Assembly (NCBI GenBank): GCA_016704485.1
Contig: JADJAA010000002.1
Coordinates: forward strand, 1,054,001 to 1,118,000
Direction of reading: 5' to 3'
Length of the DNA stretch: 64,000 nt
Source: Flavobacteriales bacterium
Lineage (GTDB): Bacteria > Bacteroidota > Bacteroidia > Flavobacteriales_F > PHOS-HE28
Below are positions 26,620 to 36,171 of this stretch, in pieces. A program made the translations under genes and the position numbers. The notes under the pieces were generated by a model that searched no databases, was not told where the DNA came from, and saw only the letters and a program-made list of their open reading frames with translations. How positions within the stretch are numbered: the first letter of the stretch is position 1; every line of letters begins with the position of its first letter.

Positions 26620-28950
26620 ATGGCTTGTTCTTCCTCCCAGAGAGCTTCTTTTCAGTATTTCATCGCACTCTTACCAATATGCCTGATCTTGCTGGCCGGT
26701 GGCTGTATTCCCTCCGAAAAGGGTCATAGTGAAACGCCAAATGTGGGATCCGACCAGCAGCTTTCCAATGCCCTTCAACATGCCAAGGAACGGTTACTTG
26801 GTGATCAGGACAGTGCATTGATAAGGATCGATCAATTGGAAGCTTTCGCGAAGAAGTCCAACGATGCACGTATGGTGTTACGTGCTCGTGGACTAAAGGC
26901 CGAGGTGCTCCTACATAACAAAAAGGCAGGGTTTGCAGACTACATGAAGGAAATGGAGGGCTATGACCTTCCTGGTGCCCCGCAAGCATATGCTCCGTGG
27001 GTCAACTACTATCGTGCACGCTGGCAGCTCGGAGACCGCAAATGGGACCTAGCGGACAGCTTGTTGCAGAATCTGTTCAAGGGAGCTATCGGCCCGAGCG
27101 ACCCTGAATTGAATCTCCGCAGTCGTATTGCGCAATTGGAGCTATATGGCCATAGAAAAGAACAGACCAAGGCCGATTCACTCGCTGAGATCCTTCGACC
27201 CGCGCTTGAAATGCGTGGCGACCCGGAACTTCTTTGGCAGTATAAGATGGCCCATGCATTGGCCCACCTCAATGCTGCAGATCCACAAGGAGCTGAACTT
27301 TTATACGGAGAATCCTTAACTGCAGCGGATGAAACAAGATTAGACTATGCTAAAGGCTTGAGTCTAAAAGGGATCGCCTATGCACAGACCGATCAAGGGT
27401 TGTTCGACAAAGCCGCAGTTTCCGCGAACAAGGCGGATGAAGCGTTGGTCCGGGCCGACGACCAGCGGGACCGAGTTGAAGTTTTGAAGATCATAGGCTA
27501 TTGTTATTGGGATAAACTGGGCCCGGAGGAGGTGGTGAAACGATGGGACCTTGCCCATGCAATTGCGGATAGCTTGGGCATGAAGCAGGAGATCGGAATG
27601 AGCCTGCTCTACTTCGCCAAATTCAGGGTGGGCTTGGACAGTGCTGCAAGCCAAAAAGTCGGCTATGATCATGCTGCACGTTTCGATACCGCGATGAAAA
27701 TGATAGACCGTGCAGAACACATTGCCTTGGGTTTGAACGACGGTGAGTTCATCGCCAATGTCGTAAACACGCGATCAGCGATCCTCAATTGGCAAGGTCG
27801 GTTCGAGGATGCTCTGGCCGCGAATCGACAGGCGCATGAATATTTCTTAAAAAAGGGGAATGGGCAAATGGCCACCTCCTCGTTGATCAATATGGCCAGT
27901 AACGAGATTGCTCGTGAACGCTGGTCGGCAGCGCAAGAAATGCTTGAAAAAGCATTACCAATGGCTGAAAGTGGCCATTATAATCACTTGCGTCTTTTAG
28001 CCTTAAATAGGCTGTCATTCACCTATCGGAAATTGGGCTTATTCGAGAAAGCCTTGGCGTACAAAGATCGTTGGACCGACCTGAAAGATTCCTTGGACGG
28101 ATTGGATGTGACAGCCAAGATCGCACAGACCGAACTGAGGTCCAGCTTTGCGAAGCGCCAATTTGCGGACAGCTTGGCACAAGCACAGGCAATGAATTTG
28201 GAACGAGAAATAACCATGGAACGAGTAAACCATCTACGCAGGCGCAGTTTTGGCCTTGCCGGTGGCGGTCTAATTGTGATAGTTGGTGGCTCAGCAGCTT
28301 TTGTGCTGGATCGGAAACGCCGCCGCGAACGCTATGCAAAACAGGCAGCCCAATTGGAGATCAAAGCCTTACGCGCGCAAATGAATCCCCATTTCATTTT
28401 CAACGCGCTCAACAGCATCAGCGCATTCATACGCGAGCAGGATCCGGAGAAAGCCCATGGGTTCATTGCCCGCTTTGGTAGGCTCATGCGAATGGTGTTG
28501 GAGAACAGCAGAAAGAGCGAAGTGTCCTTAGCGAGTGACCTTGAAGCGCTTGGTATTTATTTGGAACTGGAACTGGCTCGATCAGGTCACACATTCGATT
28601 TCAATATCACCGTGGACCCTGCGATCGATCAAGAAGAAACCATGGTGCCGCCGTTGGTCCTTCAGCCATTCGTAGAGAACGCGGTATGGCATGGAATGGC
28701 CGGACAAAAGGATCGCGGGAAGGTGGAGGTCAACGTCCGCATGGATAGCAATGATGTGGTTGTTACGATCTGCGATAATGGCAACGGCATGCCGAAAAGC
28801 AAGCCGGTAGACACCGGAAGACGTTCCTTGGGAACAGTGATCACCAAGGAAAGACTGGATCAATTGGCCGAGCAAAAAGGTCGACCTTCAGGATTCCAAT
28901 ACATGGAATGCGCAAAAGGTACCTGTGTTGAAGTGGTGATACCGGTATAA
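26620..28950 (+). CDS. LytS-type sensor histidine kinase with TPR ectodomain
   Basis: From the ATG at 26620 the product has 776 residues. It begins with a lipobox-like signal sequence (ending LLAGGC) and then about 480 residues of TPR-like helices. A coiled-coil and one transmembrane segment follow near residues 543-565 (GLAGGGLIVIVGGSAAFVLD). The cytoplasmic part is a His_kinase (PF06580-type) domain with NPHFIFNALNSIS (His591) and an ATPase domain with QPFVENAVWHGM and ICDNGNGMP. Bacteroidota use this layout to sense an unknown envelope or extracellular signal. Its partner is the LytTR regulator 73 bases downstream. In a normal layout the kinase would start at a transmembrane segment, so a true lipoprotein anchor together with a transmembrane helix is odd. 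Confidence 0.88.
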   Translation: MACSSSQRASFQYFIALLPICLILLAGGCIPSEKGHSETPNVGSDQQLSNALQHAKERLLGDQDSALIRIDQLEAFAKKSNDARMVLRARGLKAEVLLHNKKAGFADYMKEMEGYDLPGAPQAYAPWVNYYRARWQLGDRKWDLADSLLQNLFKGAIGPSDPELNLRSRIAQLELYGHRKEQTKADSLAEILRPALEMRGDPELLWQYKMAHALAHLNAADPQGAELLYGESLTAADETRLDYAKGLSLKGIAYAQTDQGLFDKAAVSANKADEALVRADDQRDRVEVLKIIGYCYWDKLGPEEVVKRWDLAHAIADSLGMKQEIGMSLLYFAKFRVGLDSAASQKVGYDHAARFDTAMKMIDRAEHIALGLNDGEFIANVVNTRSAILNWQGRFEDALAANRQAHEYFLKKGNGQMATSSLINMASNEIARERWSAAQEMLEKALPMAESGHYNHLRLLALNRLSFTYRKLGLFEKALAYKDRWTDLKDSLDGLDVTAKIAQTELRSSFAKRQFADSLAQAQAMNLEREITMERVNHLRRRSFGLAGGGLIVIVGGSAAFVLDRKRRRERYAKQAAQLEIKALRAQMNPHFIFNALNSISAFIREQDPEKAHGFIARFGRLMRMVLENSRKSEVSLASDLEALGIYLELELARSGHTFDFNITVDPAIDQEETMVPPLVLQPFVENAVWHGMAGQKDRGKVEVNVRMDSNDVVVTICDNGNGMPKSKPVDTGRRSLGTVITKERLDQLAEQKGRPSGFQYMECAKGTCVEVVIPV

Positions 28951-28973
28951 AAAGGATATTCCTTCCGGACCCG

Positions 28974-29003
28974 TTGTGGATATTGCTGGAACATTTATCT
29001 TCA
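28974..29003 (+). promoter_or_regulatory. Candidate Bacteroidota promoter before the LytTR regulator
   Basis: TTG at 28974-28976, a 19-base spacer and TATCTTCA at 28996-29003 fit TTG-N19-TAnnTTTG with one change. It ends 20 bases before the ATG at 29024, suggesting that the regulator can be made without the kinase. Confidence 0.45.
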
Positions 29004-29023
29004 TCGCGCAAAATCGCTCTCCC

Positions 29024-29767
29024 ATGGCCACTACCGCGTTGATCGTTGATGACGAAGCCCAATGTCGCGACACACTTTCGTCCTTATTGGCGGAACGACA
29101 TCCCAACATCCACGTGATCGGAATTGCCAATGATGTGCCCAGCGGTACAGCTTTGGCGCTGGCCCACATGCCTGATCTGCTTTTCCTCGATGTTGAGATG
29201 GGCCGGATGACCGGTTTCGATCTATTAAAAGCCATCGCACCACACCGCCCGCACGTCATCTTCACCACGGCTCACGAGGGCTATGCTGTTCGCGCCATCC
29301 GTTTCAATGCTGTGGATTATTTACTGAAGCCTGTAGTGCCGGAAGAGTTGGACGATGCAATTCATAGAGCGTTGATAGCTCTTGGTGGAACCAAATCCCC
29401 AGCTGATGTTACTTCACTTCTTCATCAAGTAGCGAACGACCGCCAGATCGCCCTTCCTACCAGTGAAGGCCTAACCATGGTGCAGATCGAAGAGATCCTT
29501 TATTGCAGTAGCGATAACAACTACACCGAGGTTTATTTACGCGACGAAAAGAAACCGCAAGTGGTGAGCCGACCTCTGAGTGAGTTCGATGCGTTCTTGG
29601 TGCAACAAGGTTTTGTCCGCATCCACCAAAGCCACTTGGTGAACCGCAAGCACATCAAGCGCTACGTAAAAGGCGAAGGCGGTGAAGTGATCATGCGTGA
29701 CGGCAAGAACCTCCCCGTAAGTCGCCGGCAAAAGGCGGAGTTGATGGAGGTGCTGGAGCGGCTTTAG
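29024..29767 (+). CDS. LytTR-family response regulator
   Basis: The protein has 247 residues. The receiver domain (about 1-120) has TALIVDDEAQC with the acidic pair, phospho-acceptor Asp56 in LLFLDVEMGRM, Thr in FTTAHEG and Lys in YLLKPV. The LytTR DNA-binding domain (about 145-247) has MVQIEEILYCSSDNNYTEVYL, FVRIHQSHLVNRKHIKRYV and LPVSRRQKAELMEVL. LytTR regulators bind imperfect direct repeats and often control surface proteins. The neighbouring secreted genes downstream from 29899 to 36936 are candidate targets, but no binding-site repeats could be recognised. The ATG at 29024 was chosen over 28976 because the receiver fold begins there. Confidence 0.92.
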   Translation: MATTALIVDDEAQCRDTLSSLLAERHPNIHVIGIANDVPSGTALALAHMPDLLFLDVEMGRMTGFDLLKAIAPHRPHVIFTTAHEGYAVRAIRFNAVDYLLKPVVPEELDDAIHRALIALGGTKSPADVTSLLHQVANDRQIALPTSEGLTMVQIEEILYCSSDNNYTEVYLRDEKKPQVVSRPLSEFDAFLVQQGFVRIHQSHLVNRKHIKRYVKGEGGEVIMRDGKNLPVSRRQKAELMEVLERL

Positions 29768-29898
29768 GGCGCGGGATACCGGATCCTCGATCGAGGTTAC
29801 CGAATTCTCATTTGTGGATTTTGGAAAGTGTATATGTGATGAGGTTTGTGGAAACAAATCGAAATTCTGTTAACCCAACCCACATCAAACGAGAAACC

Positions 29899-30921
29899 AT
29901 GAAAACCTTGACAACCTTCTTGACCGGAGCACTAATGTTGGCCAACATAACTACCCATGCACGTATCATCCGCGTGAATAGCGTAGCAGCCTTCGCAACA
30001 ACCTGCACCGATTGCTACCAGACTCTTGCTACGGCTTACGGTGCAGCACAGGATGATGACACGATACATCTAGAACCAGCTGATGCGAACTACGGTGACC
30101 TCACGATCCAAAAACGCTTAGTGATCATTGGCGCGGGATATAAGCTCGGAGCTGCACCTAACAATATCGGCCTGCAAGCCAACTCGCAGACATCTAAAGT
30201 AAACTTGCTCACGCTCAACAACATCAACTCTCAAGGCACCGTAATCATGGGACTACATTTTGTCGATCAATTCGGAGGGGTGACCATTGCCAACACCTCG
30301 GACATTACTGTTAGCCGATGCTACTTCAATAGCAGCCTTGACATTGCTTTCCCAAATGGAGGAACAGGTGTATCGAACATTCTCGTCGCAGAGAATTTCA
30401 TTTCGGGCAGTATCACTCACAATCAGTTTGCACAGACTATAACGAACCTTACGATCAGGAACAACATCATCAATGGGAACTTGAGCTTTGCGGAAGCCGC
30501 CGATGTAATTGAGAATTTGCTTGTACTGAACAACACACTGTTGTCGACCGGGAATCATGCCTTGAAGAATGCAGAGGTGGCCTACAATGTATTCTACGGC
30601 AATATTGCTGGTTCCAACAATACGGTACATGACAATATCAGTGCGACCTCTTTGGTCGGTGGGGATGCAAGTAACCAAGTCGTGAATATGGGCAACGTGT
30701 ACAACCTGTTAGTGGGTACCGATGATAGCAAGTATGATATTCTCGCCGCATCACCATACAACGAAGGCGGCGCACAAGGGCGAGGAGCATTTAGCGGAAT
30801 CTCGCCGTATCGGTTGAGCGGCATTCCGAACATACCAACGATCTACTCACTGCAATCCACGTTGAATACAACGCCGGGCGGAACTGTGAACGTGACCTTG
30901 AGCACCAAGTCCAACAACTGA
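29899..30921 (+). CDS. Secreted right-handed beta-helix-like protein
   Basis: The 340-residue protein starts with a signal peptide (TLTTFLTGALMLANITTHA). The mature part is built from short beta-strand coils rich in Asn, Ile and Gly, such as ADANYGDLTIQKRLVIIGAG, ITNLTIRNNIINGNL and NLLVLNNTLLS, as in parallel beta-helix proteins that bind or cut carbohydrates or act as adhesins. The end IPTIYSLQSTLNTTPGGTV is a recurring C-terminal motif of this Bacteroidota family, not a full T9SS domain. The next gene starts 4 bases later and is a T9SS protein, so the two likely work together at the surface. The exact function is not recognised. Confidence 0.7.
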   Translation: MKTLTTFLTGALMLANITTHARIIRVNSVAAFATTCTDCYQTLATAYGAAQDDDTIHLEPADANYGDLTIQKRLVIIGAGYKLGAAPNNIGLQANSQTSKVNLLTLNNINSQGTVIMGLHFVDQFGGVTIANTSDITVSRCYFNSSLDIAFPNGGTGVSNILVAENFISGSITHNQFAQTITNLTIRNNIINGNLSFAEAADVIENLLVLNNTLLSTGNHALKNAEVAYNVFYGNIAGSNNTVHDNISATSLVGGDASNQVVNMGNVYNLLVGTDDSKYDILAASPYNEGGAQGRGAFSGISPYRLSGIPNIPTIYSLQSTLNTTPGGTVNVTLSTKSNN

Positions 30922-30925
30922 ACCC

Positions 30926-31927
30926 ATGATACGCGAGATCATTTCATACGCTTGCCTCGTGGCCATCGGCCAAGTTCAGGCACAGACCGCCAACATGCAC
31001 CGCGGTGAATATTGGATAGACCAAGACCTTGGAATTGGCATGAATTACAATTTCAACGTGGCCAATACTCCGAACGCACCCAACTTACAACTACCGATAA
31101 ATCTTTCGGGATATAGTCCTGGCATCCACACTATTGGCATTCGCACTTTGGATGCGGATGGACATTGGGGTCTTACGAATTTCTCCAAGGCGGTGGTCAT
31201 CGAACTGCCACCCAATCCTCCTGCCGACCAGGTCGAGGTTGAGTATTTCTTGAACGAGGATCCCGGGTTTGGAAATGGCTTGACCGCATGGAGCGGAACC
31301 TCTACGAATGCGACCGGAATAACATTCGATCCGGACATGTCGACCGCACACGTTGGTGTCAACACACTTTTCGTGCGAAGTCTGACAAGTGAAAACGTAT
31401 GGAGCCTGACGAACCATGCCGCGTTATTAGTAATCGAAACAGACGAACCCTCCCCAATTGTTCGCATCGAAACTTTTGCGCTTCCCGCTTCTGATCCCGG
31501 ATTCGGAATGGCAGATCAGCACATTGTGTCCGCACCAGCTGCGGATATCCTCAATTACATCTTCACTGCACCTGCACCGTTCGTTGAACTGGGAGATACC
31601 CTGATGATCCGATCACATGACGCTAATGGGCGCTGGAGTTTGACCAACTACATTGTCGTGAGCGGATACACTACAACTGAGCATCTTGCCAATGAAACGG
31701 GCATCTCCACCTACCCCAACCCCTTCACCGAAGGCATAACCGTACGCACCGAAGACGGCAAACCGCTACGTGTAGTTCTCTATGACCCACAAGGCAGGTT
31801 GGTCCATGACCAGGTGCTGAATGGCGAGACGTACATCGACCTGCAAGGCTTAGCTAAAGGAACCTACACCGCTTTCTTCTGGAAGGATCTGGAGCGGATC
31901 CATCGTGTTACACTCATCAAGCAATAA
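30926..31927 (+). CDS. Secreted repeat protein with T9SS type A sorting domain
   Basis: The 333-residue protein has a short signal peptide (YACLVAIGQVQAQ) and three repeats of about 80-90 residues. Each begins like YFLNEDPGFGNG (EYWIDQDLGIG, EYFLNEDPGFGNG and ETFALPASDPGFGMAD) and ends with an IRSxDxxGxWSLTN block (GIRTLDADGHWGLTN, VRSLTSENVWSLTN, IRSHDANGRWSLTN). The last ~80 residues are a sorting domain with STYPNPFTEGITVRTEDG and KGTYTAFFWKD. The repeat type is common in Bacteroidota, next to beta-helix proteins, and its role is unknown. The 4-base gap to the beta-helix gene shows co-transcription. Confidence 0.82.
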   Translation: MIREIISYACLVAIGQVQAQTANMHRGEYWIDQDLGIGMNYNFNVANTPNAPNLQLPINLSGYSPGIHTIGIRTLDADGHWGLTNFSKAVVIELPPNPPADQVEVEYFLNEDPGFGNGLTAWSGTSTNATGITFDPDMSTAHVGVNTLFVRSLTSENVWSLTNHAALLVIETDEPSPIVRIETFALPASDPGFGMADQHIVSAPAADILNYIFTAPAPFVELGDTLMIRSHDANGRWSLTNYIVVSGYTTTEHLANETGISTYPNPFTEGITVRTEDGKPLRVVLYDPQGRLVHDQVLNGETYIDLQGLAKGTYTAFFWKDLERIHRVTLIKQ

Positions 31928-31935
31928 TCAAGTTC

Positions 31936-32544
31936 ATGGAGAAGAGAAAAATGAAATCGCGACAAACCCGCGTATCGGTATTCTATGTCGCTTTGTTCGC
32001 GGCCATTGTGTGTAGTACGTCGTGCAAGAAGGATAGCAATACACCCGCTGCATCAACAGGAGGGAATCCCAGTCCGAACAGCACAGAATATATCAAATTC
32101 AAGCTGGACGGAACATTGTTGGATATGACGGTCCCGCAGGCACCCATCTTCATTCTATATACCAATTTCTCCGACTATACCATGATGCAGTTCGGAGGTG
32201 GCGCGCTACTCGGCAACACCCATTATTCGACGTTGAACTTGGTCTTCGATTCATTGGATGTCCCCCCTATTCAACTTCAACAACCCGAAGTAGATGATCG
32301 GACCTTCGTTGTTACGGTGGGTCATTTTGTTACACCGGGATCGTCCGAAAGCAATCAGTACTATTTCCCGCACGATGGCTCGACGGGCACCATGATGGTT
32401 GATCAGTTGGAACGGCAGGTGGGCGGTTTCGTGTCCGGCACATTCAGCTACACGAATCTCATGGAGGTCAACATGCAAGGTGATACACTTTCCTATGACC
32501 ACACCATTACAGAAGGTGAATTCAGACTGCGGGTTACTGAATGA
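31936..32544 (+). CDS. Lipoprotein of unknown function
   Basis: The protein has about 202 residues, with a basic start, a hydrophobic stretch (VFYVALFAAIVCSTSC) and a lipobox-like TSC followed by KKDS, so it is a probable lipoprotein. The mature part is strand-rich and polar (YIKFKLDGTLLDMTVPQ, GTFSYTNLMEVNMQGDTL). A second in-frame Met at residue 6 (MKSRQ) is an alternative start. It starts 8 bases after the T9SS repeat gene, so the beta-helix, T9SS and lipoprotein genes form one operon. No family is recognised. Confidence 0.6.
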   Translation: MEKRKMKSRQTRVSVFYVALFAAIVCSTSCKKDSNTPAASTGGNPSPNSTEYIKFKLDGTLLDMTVPQAPIFILYTNFSDYTMMQFGGGALLGNTHYSTLNLVFDSLDVPPIQLQQPEVDDRTFVVTVGHFVTPGSSESNQYYFPHDGSTGTMMVDQLERQVGGFVSGTFSYTNLMEVNMQGDTLSYDHTITEGEFRLRVTE

Positions 32545-32660
32545 AAAATGAAAACGACCAACACCAGAGTTGATGGAAGCACAGGCATTAGCTTATACGG
32601 TAATGCTCGGCACCACAGATTCCATGTCGTAGTGAGCACGTCCCCCCATTTCCATCTCCG

Positions 32661-32689
32661 AATTCTCAGCGAACACCGCCGGATCCTCA
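32661..32689. repeat. Copy A of a 29-base motif shared with 35099-35127
   Basis: AATTCTCAGCGAACACCGCC followed by GGATCCTCA matches 24 of 29 bases of copy B. It lies about 120 bases before the gene at 32812. Confidence 0.45.
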
Positions 32690-32811
32690 GGGAGAGCAAA
32701 CAGCGGATGATCTAAGGTTCACCTTTGGACCGTTGCTGAACCAACAGATACAAGACGAACTTACCAAAGCCAATTCCTACATCAACCAAACCAAAAAAAC
32801 ACCTCAACAAG

Positions 32812-33597
32812 ATGCGTAACATTCCAAAGATCCTCCTCGTCCTTTTCATGTGCCTGCAGATACCTACGCTTCCAGCAACGGCCATGGCACAAACCGATGC
32901 GTTCGATGCGCAAATAGCACGGTTGAACACTCAGATCGCGCAGGCTGCTGCCGAGAATAATAGTGCCGCTGTGACCGGTCTTACACGGGACCGGAATAAT
33001 TGGATCGCGTTCAAACGGGCCGTAGAGAATGAAGATGCTGGCCAGATGATGGCGCTCCAAAATGAATTACAAAATCCGTATAATTACGAACCTGGAAATG
33101 CAGCTGCCGTACAAGCGGTACCACAAGATGAGTCCGGCCCTGAATTCTACGATCAAGTGTATATGCCGGATGGCAAGGGCGGCTACGATCAATTGGAGAA
33201 AAATGACGTTAGAACCTCATCTAGCGGAGGAGGATATGGTGGGTTCGGCGGAAGCACAAGCTCCGTGAAGATCCCTGGAAGTAAGTCAAACATCCGGGTC
33301 GCAAAAGGCCAATACAATTTCGTCGTGAAGGTCTACCAAGGGCAAGACCCCTCGGACATCATCAAACTTGCACGGTTCGAGATCCGTGGAAGAGCGAAGG
33401 ATAGATATATCGACGTATCCAAGAGCAGTCATGCGATGTATACCAACAACAGTCATGAAGTGACCGATAACCGGATACGGATCTCATTCAAGAACATTGG
33501 CAACCAGGTCTATGAGATCCACATCGATGACGAGATCGAAGCTGGTGAGTATGCATTCATGAACGGAGACAAGGTCTTTGCCTTCGGTGTGGACTAG
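32812..33597 (+). CDS. Secreted protein of unknown function
   Basis: The 261-residue protein has a signal peptide (core LLVLFMCLQIPTLPATAMAQ) and then a helical, Ala-rich stretch (IARLNTQIAQAAAENNSAA). A Gly/Ser linker follows near residue 140 (SSSGGGYGGFGGS), then a C-terminal beta domain of about 110 residues. That domain contains VAKGQYNFVVKVYQGQDPSDIIKL, RYIDVSKSSHAMYTNNSHEV and RIRISFKNIGNQVYEIHID. The linker separates two independently folded parts. No catalytic motif is seen. Its upstream region has the 29-base motif copy A. It stands in the run of envelope genes after the LytTR pair. Confidence 0.65.
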   Translation: MRNIPKILLVLFMCLQIPTLPATAMAQTDAFDAQIARLNTQIAQAAAENNSAAVTGLTRDRNNWIAFKRAVENEDAGQMMALQNELQNPYNYEPGNAAAVQAVPQDESGPEFYDQVYMPDGKGGYDQLEKNDVRTSSSGGGYGGFGGSTSSVKIPGSKSNIRVAKGQYNFVVKVYQGQDPSDIIKLARFEIRGRAKDRYIDVSKSSHAMYTNNSHEVTDNRIRISFKNIGNQVYEIHIDDEIEAGEYAFMNGDKVFAFGVD

Positions 33598-33753
33598 TGA
33601 GCAATACCAACGGTTCAGTAGTAACCGGGCCTTGAGTGATGAATGATCTTGATCAGTGGAGTTGAGAAACGCTACTCCACTGATCAGATCTCAGATCCAA
33701 CGAAAGCAAAACTGCACAGGACCGCCAACATACTCAAGTGTAAACGACCATCC

Positions 33754-34623
33754 ATGAAACGATCCAGATCCTTCAGAAACTGGCTATCACTATCAACAGC
33801 ATTTGTAGTGCTGCTTAGTTCCTGTGGAGGTGTAACGGAACATAACGAGACCACAACTGATACGACCATCCAGCCGGACAAAGCGGTGGAACTACCTACA
33901 CTGCAACTGAAGGATCCGGATCCTGCGAACGTGCTACCTGCGCTGTTTCCAAAAGGGACCTACGATGCAACCGACCAGACCATTATTTGGATGCCTGAAG
34001 GTGAAGCGGCGAAGAACATGTTCCCCAAGGATGGACAAGGCAATTCCACGATGGTGCTCCAAACCTTGAGCGTTACCGGAAACACTCCCAAAAAAGTGAT
34101 GGTGCTGAATACTTACACCTTGGATAAGAACGGCGATCGGCTCACCTGTCATGCATGTGCGCCAATGATGGGACTGGCGGTATTCAGCAGAGAAGCCGAC
34201 GGATCCTGGATACTAACCGCCTGGAACCCGGCGATGGGCGAATACGGTGCAAACGGGAAGCCTTATGACAGAACATTGATCCAGATCGGTAATGAGAAAT
34301 ACGCATTGCAGGTCTCTGGAGGATTCTCTGCTCAAGGACAATCCCTTGCAAACGCGTGGTTCTATGGTCTGGACAACGCACAACTGATCTGGGAAGTGCA
34401 AACACTTCAGTCCAATGAATTCATCATCGATGGCAGGATCTTGCTTGAAAAGCTGAATACCACGATCTCATTCTTGCCAAGTGATGCAGCATATTTCGAT
34501 GCGAAGACCACTACCAAAGGCCATCGGATCGACCAGGTGGGCAAGACCCGGATCCCCGTGAACGAAACCATGCTCTATCGGTATGACGCTTCTAAAGGGA
34601 CCTATCTAGAGATGAACAATTAG
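33754..34623 (+). CDS. Lipoprotein of unknown function
   Basis: The protein has 289 residues starting at the ATG at 33754. Its signal peptide ends in LLSSCGG, a good lipobox, with the Cys as the lipidated residue. The mature part has an acidic start and mixed strands (LKDPDPANVLPALFPKGTYDATDQTIIWMPEG, NTYTLDKNGDRLTCHACAPMM, YALQVSGGFSAQGQS). The CHAC pair may be a disulfide or heme-like site, but only one CxxC is present and no heme motif can be confirmed. I do not recognise a family. An in-frame stretch up to 33643 is not used because it lacks a signal peptide. Confidence 0.6.
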   Translation: MKRSRSFRNWLSLSTAFVVLLSSCGGVTEHNETTTDTTIQPDKAVELPTLQLKDPDPANVLPALFPKGTYDATDQTIIWMPEGEAAKNMFPKDGQGNSTMVLQTLSVTGNTPKKVMVLNTYTLDKNGDRLTCHACAPMMGLAVFSREADGSWILTAWNPAMGEYGANGKPYDRTLIQIGNEKYALQVSGGFSAQGQSLANAWFYGLDNAQLIWEVQTLQSNEFIIDGRILLEKLNTTISFLPSDAAYFDAKTTTKGHRIDQVGKTRIPVNETMLYRYDASKGTYLEMNN

Positions 34624-34695
34624 GAAGCACGAAGGGCTCTGAACCTGTTGAAAGGAATTCTGAATTACCAACAACATCGACAATCCATACCCGCG

Positions 34696-35007
34696 ATGAA
34701 ACACATACTTCTACCACTCTTGTTCGTAATCCTAACGAGTTGTGATAAAACCACTGACCGATCCGAGATCTATGCGACAATTGCGGGAATGGACCTGGAC
34801 GGAATGCGCGCCGCCACCTTGGAGTTACGTCCGGATGGTCAGTACTATTTTACAATGGAACTTATTGGCCAGACCATCACCGGAACATACGAGCAGAAGG
34901 ATGGCAAGCTGCTACTGAAACCTACCAACGGTGTACTGAGCATGGGGACTTGGAGCGGTGATACACTTCAGGTGAACGGGCTAACAATGCTTCTGAGCAA
35001 AAGGTAG
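34696..35007 (+). CDS. Small lipoprotein of unknown function
   Basis: The protein has 103 residues with a lipobox in LLFVILTSCDK (Cys16) and a mature part of only about 87 residues, which looks like a small beta-barrel or beta-sandwich (ATLELRPDGQYYFTMELIGQTITGTYEQKDGKLLLKP). It is a typical small META- or lipocalin-like lipoprotein in appearance, but no family can be named. It follows the previous lipoprotein gene by 72 bases and may share its transcript. Confidence 0.6.
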   Translation: MKHILLPLLFVILTSCDKTTDRSEIYATIAGMDLDGMRAATLELRPDGQYYFTMELIGQTITGTYEQKDGKLLLKPTNGVLSMGTWSGDTLQVNGLTMLLSKR

Positions 35008-35098
35008 GGTCAACGGCAAAAGCTTATCCATGAAAAGATCGAAGACATTCCCGTTTACCTGACTACATTCTTCTCTCGAGACCCACTTGATGCCACCA

Positions 35099-35127
35099 AA
35101 TTCTCACCAAATGCCGCCGGATCCTAA
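35099..35127. repeat. Copy B of the 29-base motif shared with 32661-32689
   Basis: AATTCTCACCAAATGCCGCC followed by GGATCCTAA lies 57 bases before the LemA-GYF gene. It matches copy A at 24 of 29 positions. Confidence 0.45.
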
Positions 35128-35184
35128 TTGGAACCATGTCCTTCATTTGAACAACGCTTGTTTTACATTCAAACATAACACACC

Positions 35185-36060
35185 ATGCTAACCTTCATTT
35201 TTATCGTCCTGATCGTTCTGGTCCTATGGGCCGCACGTATTTACAACTCTTTACAGAAATTAGCACAGAACGTTCGCGAATCATCATCCAACGTGCAGGT
35301 AGCGATCAGCAAGAAACTCTCTCTGATAAACCAGCTCATCGAAGTTGTGAAGAACTATCAGACGGGCGAACAACTTGTTCAACTCAAGGTATCGCAGGAC
35401 AACAGTACTGCGGCTATGTCGAGTTCCTATCAACAAAGTGGCACCGTAATGAATGCGATCCAAGGTCTGGCGCAGCGTTTTCCGGATCTTAAGGCCAACG
35501 AACAATACCATCGGCTGGTCAACAACATCGAATCTTGTGAAGCGGAGATCGGCAAGACCAGGAACCACTATAACGGAATGGTGAAGGGCTATAATTCTGA
35601 ACGGCTTTCGATCCCTACTGTTTTTATCGCTCGCGCCTTGGGTTTCGGAGAAGCACCTTACTTACAGTTCGACCAAAGTGGAGCTACAGACCCTAACAGT
35701 CTCAAGGAATTCAAGACTGATGATGGGGAACGTCTTCAGCAGTTGCTCTCCGGTGCCGGGAACACCATTGCCAAGACCACACGGAATCTTACCCAACAGG
35801 CAGGCAACGCAGGAAAACTCTTGGCCGATAAAATGAAGGAAGCACCGAGCAGCGCATACTTCTACATGGTTTCTGGCGGCACACCAAAAGGCCCAGTGCC
35901 TTTGACCGACATCCATGCAATGGTAGCAAGCGGCTCACTTCCAGCGACAGTGCAGATCTCCAGACCTGGATCGGACGAATGGCAATTTATCTCCGCGGAT
36001 CCGCGAGCAGAAGTCTCTCCTGAAACTACGAACGGATCTTCAGCTGATGTCTCGGCATAG
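35185..36060 (+). CDS. LemA family protein with C-terminal GYF_2 domain
   Basis: The 291-residue protein starts with one transmembrane helix (residues 1-20), then a LemA helical bundle with NVRESSSNVQVAISKKLSLINQLIEVVKNY and FPDLKANEQYHRLVNNIESCEAEIGKTRNHYNGMVKGYN. A linker rich in Gly, Ala and Lys leads to a C-terminal GYF_2-like domain of about 50 residues (AYFYMVSGGTPKGPVPLTDI, residues about 230-275). The GYF_2 fusion is known in LemA proteins and may bind proline-rich partners. It differs from the second LemA protein at 47507, which has no GYF part. It sits alone between lipoprotein genes and the caspase-like gene. Confidence 0.88.
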   Translation: MLTFIFIVLIVLVLWAARIYNSLQKLAQNVRESSSNVQVAISKKLSLINQLIEVVKNYQTGEQLVQLKVSQDNSTAAMSSSYQQSGTVMNAIQGLAQRFPDLKANEQYHRLVNNIESCEAEIGKTRNHYNGMVKGYNSERLSIPTVFIARALGFGEAPYLQFDQSGATDPNSLKEFKTDDGERLQQLLSGAGNTIAKTTRNLTQQAGNAGKLLADKMKEAPSSAYFYMVSGGTPKGPVPLTDIHAMVASGSLPATVQISRPGSDEWQFISADPRAEVSPETTNGSSADVSA

Positions 36061-36171
36061 GAACTAGAACCATACGCCTGGCCGTTCGAATGACCGACTT
36101 CAACAGATAGCAAATACGGGGCACACCCTATTTTGCGTTACATATGGGCTTGAACGGCATTTCATTCTCCA

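Noticed and set aside
29771..29812. Third copy of the 29-base motif after the LytTR gene
   Set aside because: CCGGATCCTC and GAATTCTCA are both present but in the opposite order and spacing, so chance similarity is likely.
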